From positions 5,111-69,110 of the forward strand of contig CBFHQE010000002.1 in the NCBI GenBank assembly GCA_965657935.1: a stretch of DNA of 64,000 nucleotides. The letters are read 5' to 3'. Below are positions 62,473 to 64,000 of the stretch, piece after piece (the stretch's first letter is position 1; each line of letters begins with the position of its first letter). The notes below the pieces were generated by a model. The model searched no databases and was not told where the DNA came from. It saw only the letters and a program-made list of their open reading frames with translations. The position numbers were made by a program, and so were the translations under genes. This stretch comes from Maricaulis sp965657935 (GTDB lineage Bacteria; Pseudomonadota; Alphaproteobacteria; Caulobacterales; Maricaulaceae).

Positions 62473-62841
62473 CCCAGACCGGCAGGTCTCGTCTCTTTCC
62501 ATGAACTGGCAATTTCTTCCCCAAGTTTCCGGGGCTTGCGAAGCCATGCTTGGAACCGAGACTCGTCGAACTAACTCCAATACCCCCGAAAACCCCGAAA
62601 GTCTCAAACCGCCATGTTCGGTGGTCCGAGTACTGGAGATTTCCCTGATGGCGGCGGAAAAACAGGGATTTGGAACCAATTCGCTTCTCCGGATTGATCC
62701 GGGACGCCTGCAGGTCTCTGTATTTACGAGGTAAAATAAGAAATTCCCTGCTCAACAGAACAGGGAATTCGAAAATTTGAGCAGGGAATTTTCAGGCGAG
62801 ATGAGGGAGGAAAATGCTCGATCAGGAAATACGTTTTCCCG
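62473..62841. other. non-coding left end of an integrated element
   Basis: About 370 bp with no convincing gene. It begins right after tRNA-Ser, is of lower GC than the host genes, and contains the AGGGAATT repeats at 62741-62793. Open frames seen here on both strands look like shadows: one minus-strand frame reads through the repeats and the tRNA. Confidence 0.6.
62741..62793. repeat. AGGGAATT repeat cluster near recombinase
   Basis: A perfect 14-bp inverted repeat, AAATTCCCTGCTCA (62741-62754) and TGAGCAGGGAATTT (62779-62792), encloses a third unit CAGGGAATT (62761-62769). Similar repeated units occur beside this kind of recombinase in other Alphaproteobacteria, to my recollection. They could be recombinase- or regulator-binding sites. 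Confidence 0.7.
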
Positions 62842-63192
62842 CTAGTTCGTAAACCCGAAGAGACGTTCCTGTTCTGACCAGTCGAGCGGAATATCAGCGC
62901 GGACAAAAGTGTTGCTGGTCAGGTGAGCAGGCTGCGTGCCTTTTAGGATCGCGTCCATGATCCTCGGTGCGAGGAAGGCCATCTGAAGGCGATCACGGAT
63001 GAACCGGGAGGAGAGGTTTTCTCGCTCGGCGATCTCTTCCATTCGGACGCCCGCATGGATGTCTTCGAGCCAGGCTAGGGCTCGGCCAAGGTTCTTCTGG
63101 AGATTGCCATCCGGCGCGGGTGCCTGGTCGGAAAGAATGAGCTTGGTCTCAACGCCGCGTCTTCTATGGGTGAATGGCGCCTCAAAGGTCAC
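62842..63192 (-). CDS. C-terminal fragment of a serine recombinase
   Basis: Open frame of 116 residues from a GTG at 63192. It reads FEAPFTHRRRGVETKLIL, then a helix-turn-helix-like part (MEEIAERENLSSRFIRDRLQMAFLAPRIMDAILKG) and ends DWSEQERLFGFTN. This is the standard C-terminal region of large serine recombinases of Alphaproteobacteria, not a separate protein family. It is in the same frame as the recombinase gene at 63235 and is cut from it by a single TAG. Whether it is translated separately (GAGGG lies 5 nt before the GTG) is open. Confidence 0.75.
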   Translation of the reverse strand: MTFEAPFTHRRRGVETKLILSDQAPAPDGNLQKNLGRALAWLEDIHAGVRMEEIAERENLSSRFIRDRLQMAFLAPRIMDAILKGTQPAHLTSNTFVRADIPLDWSEQERLFGFTN

Positions 63193-63234
63193 AAATCCCT
63201 CATCAGCGCCAGCATCTCCAGCGGACCTAACGAG

Positions 63235-64000
63235 CTAAGCGGTAATCGTGAGATTTCCGGGCGCAACAACGACTTTCCGGACAGCCGCTAAACGCGGTTC
63301 CTGATCCGTCTTCGCGAGCGCTTCGAGCGTCTTCGTCCGTTCTGATATTTCGGTGACTGATGTGTTCTGTCCTGCCGAGAGTTCACCCTGAGTTTCAGAG
63401 AGGTACTTGCTGAGGCTTGCGGCAACGGTATCCTCGAGCGTCTTGGCTGGCAGACGAAGCCCATCCACATTGGTGTTCCCCGATTTCCCGATCAGATCGC
63501 GCGACACGTAATACCGAAAACGTCTTGAACCCCGCGAGGTGTGCGAGGGGGTTAGGCGTCGGCCTTGATCATCGAACGCCTTGCCAGCCAGCGGGCTTAC
63601 GATTTTGCCAGGCTTGGATGCTCTTTGTTTGACCGCCCGACGGGACGCCGCGTCGAGTTTTTCCTGAACCCGTTTGAAAACTTCCTCATCGATGATGCCG
63701 GTGTGCTGGCCTTCGTGGATGATGTCCTTGTGCCGGATTTTCCCAATGTAGAGCGGGTTGCGAAGCAGGTTTTGAATCCGCCCGCGGGAGAAGGACTTGC
63801 CGCCTCGCATTTTCGGATCGCTTGTCTCTCGGATCTTTGTGCGGAGACCCTCCCGGTCGGCGGCGAGCTCTACCAGGCGGAGGCATCCCAGTTCATCGTA
63901 CAGATCGAAGATCCTCCGCACGGTTTCCGCTTCATCGGGAACGATATCCAGCGTACGCCCGTTGGGTGTGTAGCCCAGTGGGATATAGCCGCCCATCCAG
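63235..64000 (-). CDS. large serine recombinase, N-terminus outside window, C-terminus cut by amber codon
   Basis: Middle part (about 254 residues visible) of a large serine recombinase, the enzyme class that integrates phages and islands. The frame is open past the window edge (WMGGYIPLGY), so the catalytic resolvase domain is missing from view. The Recombinase domain (LDIVPDEAETVRRIFDLYDELG, RIQNLLRNPLYIGKIRHKD) is followed by a zinc-ribbon-like region whose cysteines are absent (SPLAGKAFDDQGRRLTPS) and a coiled-coil part. The frame ends in TAG at 63235-63237, after which the family's normal C-terminal sequence continues in frame. Confidence 0.88.
   Translation of the reverse strand, partial: WMGGYIPLGYTPNGRTLDIVPDEAETVRRIFDLYDELGCLRLVELAADREGLRTKIRETSDPKMRGGKSFSRGRIQNLLRNPLYIGKIRHKDIIHEGQHTGIIDEEVFKRVQEKLDAASRRAVKQRASKPGKIVSPLAGKAFDDQGRRLTPSHTSRGSRRFRYYVSRDLIGKSGNTNVDGLRLPAKTLEDTVAASLSKYLSETQGELSAGQNTSVTEISERTKTLEALAKTDQEPRLAAVRKVVVAPGNLTITA

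Noticed and set aside
62501..62734. 77-codon plus-strand frame and overlapping minus-strand frame between tRNA-Ser and the recombinase
   Set aside because: Composition and lack of start signals suggest non-coding DNA; the minus frame runs through the repeats and the tRNA gene.
1..64000. CRISPR arrays, rRNA genes, IS elements, toxin-antitoxin pairs or restriction-modification genes
   Set aside because: No evenly spaced repeats, rRNA segments, transposase motifs or such gene pairs were seen.

Overview
The window reads as chromosomal DNA of a free-living, probably marine alphaproteobacterium. I infer a Maricaulales/Hyphomonadaceae/Caulobacterales-like host from the high GC content, a TonB-dependent receptor with a classical TonB box, DUF885, DUF3604 and DUF1579-type exported proteins, an ECF11-type sigma/ChrR pair controlling a cyclopropane fatty acid operon, and a CheD-containing chemosensory operon. 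This placement is a judgement from gene content, not from a marker-gene comparison. Genes are dense, and many are joined by 4-nt ATGA overlaps that mark operons.

Layout. 1-8100: the 3' part of a DUF885 peptidase-like gene, a TonB-dependent receptor, then the operon mtaB-ftsY-EamA transporter, a palindromic intergenic repeat and an SDR protein. 8100-18100: a coiled-coil lipoprotein, two hotdog thioesterases, an Old-Yellow-Enzyme family reductase, a DUF1330/HCCA-isomerase pair, and a three-gene exported or membrane operon (DUF3604, PPIase-like, HupE/UreJ-like) divergent from a TetR regulator. 18100-24100: a DEAD-box helicase with a long charged tail, hemN, and a CHASE4-GGDEF-EAL protein. 24190-28960: a singlet-oxygen/lipid-stress locus (FAD oxidoreductase, DUF1365, Cfa; divergent rpoE-chrR) with two matching sigma-E-like promoters facing away from each other. 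29043-30086: a LacI-type regulator. 30424-43011: a 13-gene chemosensory operon (Hpt, STAS, CheY, CheA, CheW, 4-PAS MCP, CheR, CheD, CheB, a receptor-like protein with a CheZ-like DxxxQ motif) that runs directly into a partner-switching module (STAS, receiver-PP2C phosphatase, RsbW-like ATPase).

43089-49700: alkaline phosphatase, a secreted protein made of two copies of one domain, an M19 dipeptidase, a DUF454 protein and a large HExxH zinc protease. 49845-52522: a small 4-hydroxyproline catabolic cluster (DHDPS-family deaminase, hydroxyproline 2-epimerase, GntR/FCD regulator). 52807-61530: central metabolism (gltD-gltB, ppa, serA, serB). 61602-62472: a DUF1579-like secreted protein and tRNA-Ser(GGA). 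From 62473 to the end: an integrated-element boundary with AGGGAATT-type repeats and a large serine recombinase whose reading frame is cut by one in-frame amber codon.

The points most worth a second look are: (i) the chemosensory array physically joined to partner-switching genes, with identical DIELF C-termini on CheD and the CheZ-like protein; (ii) a ChrR anti-sigma factor that has lost nearly all zinc ligands of its anti-sigma domain but kept its cupin site; (iii) the amber-interrupted recombinase next to tRNA-Ser; and (iv) the DUF3604/PPIase/HupE trio with a candidate TetR operator on its promoter.
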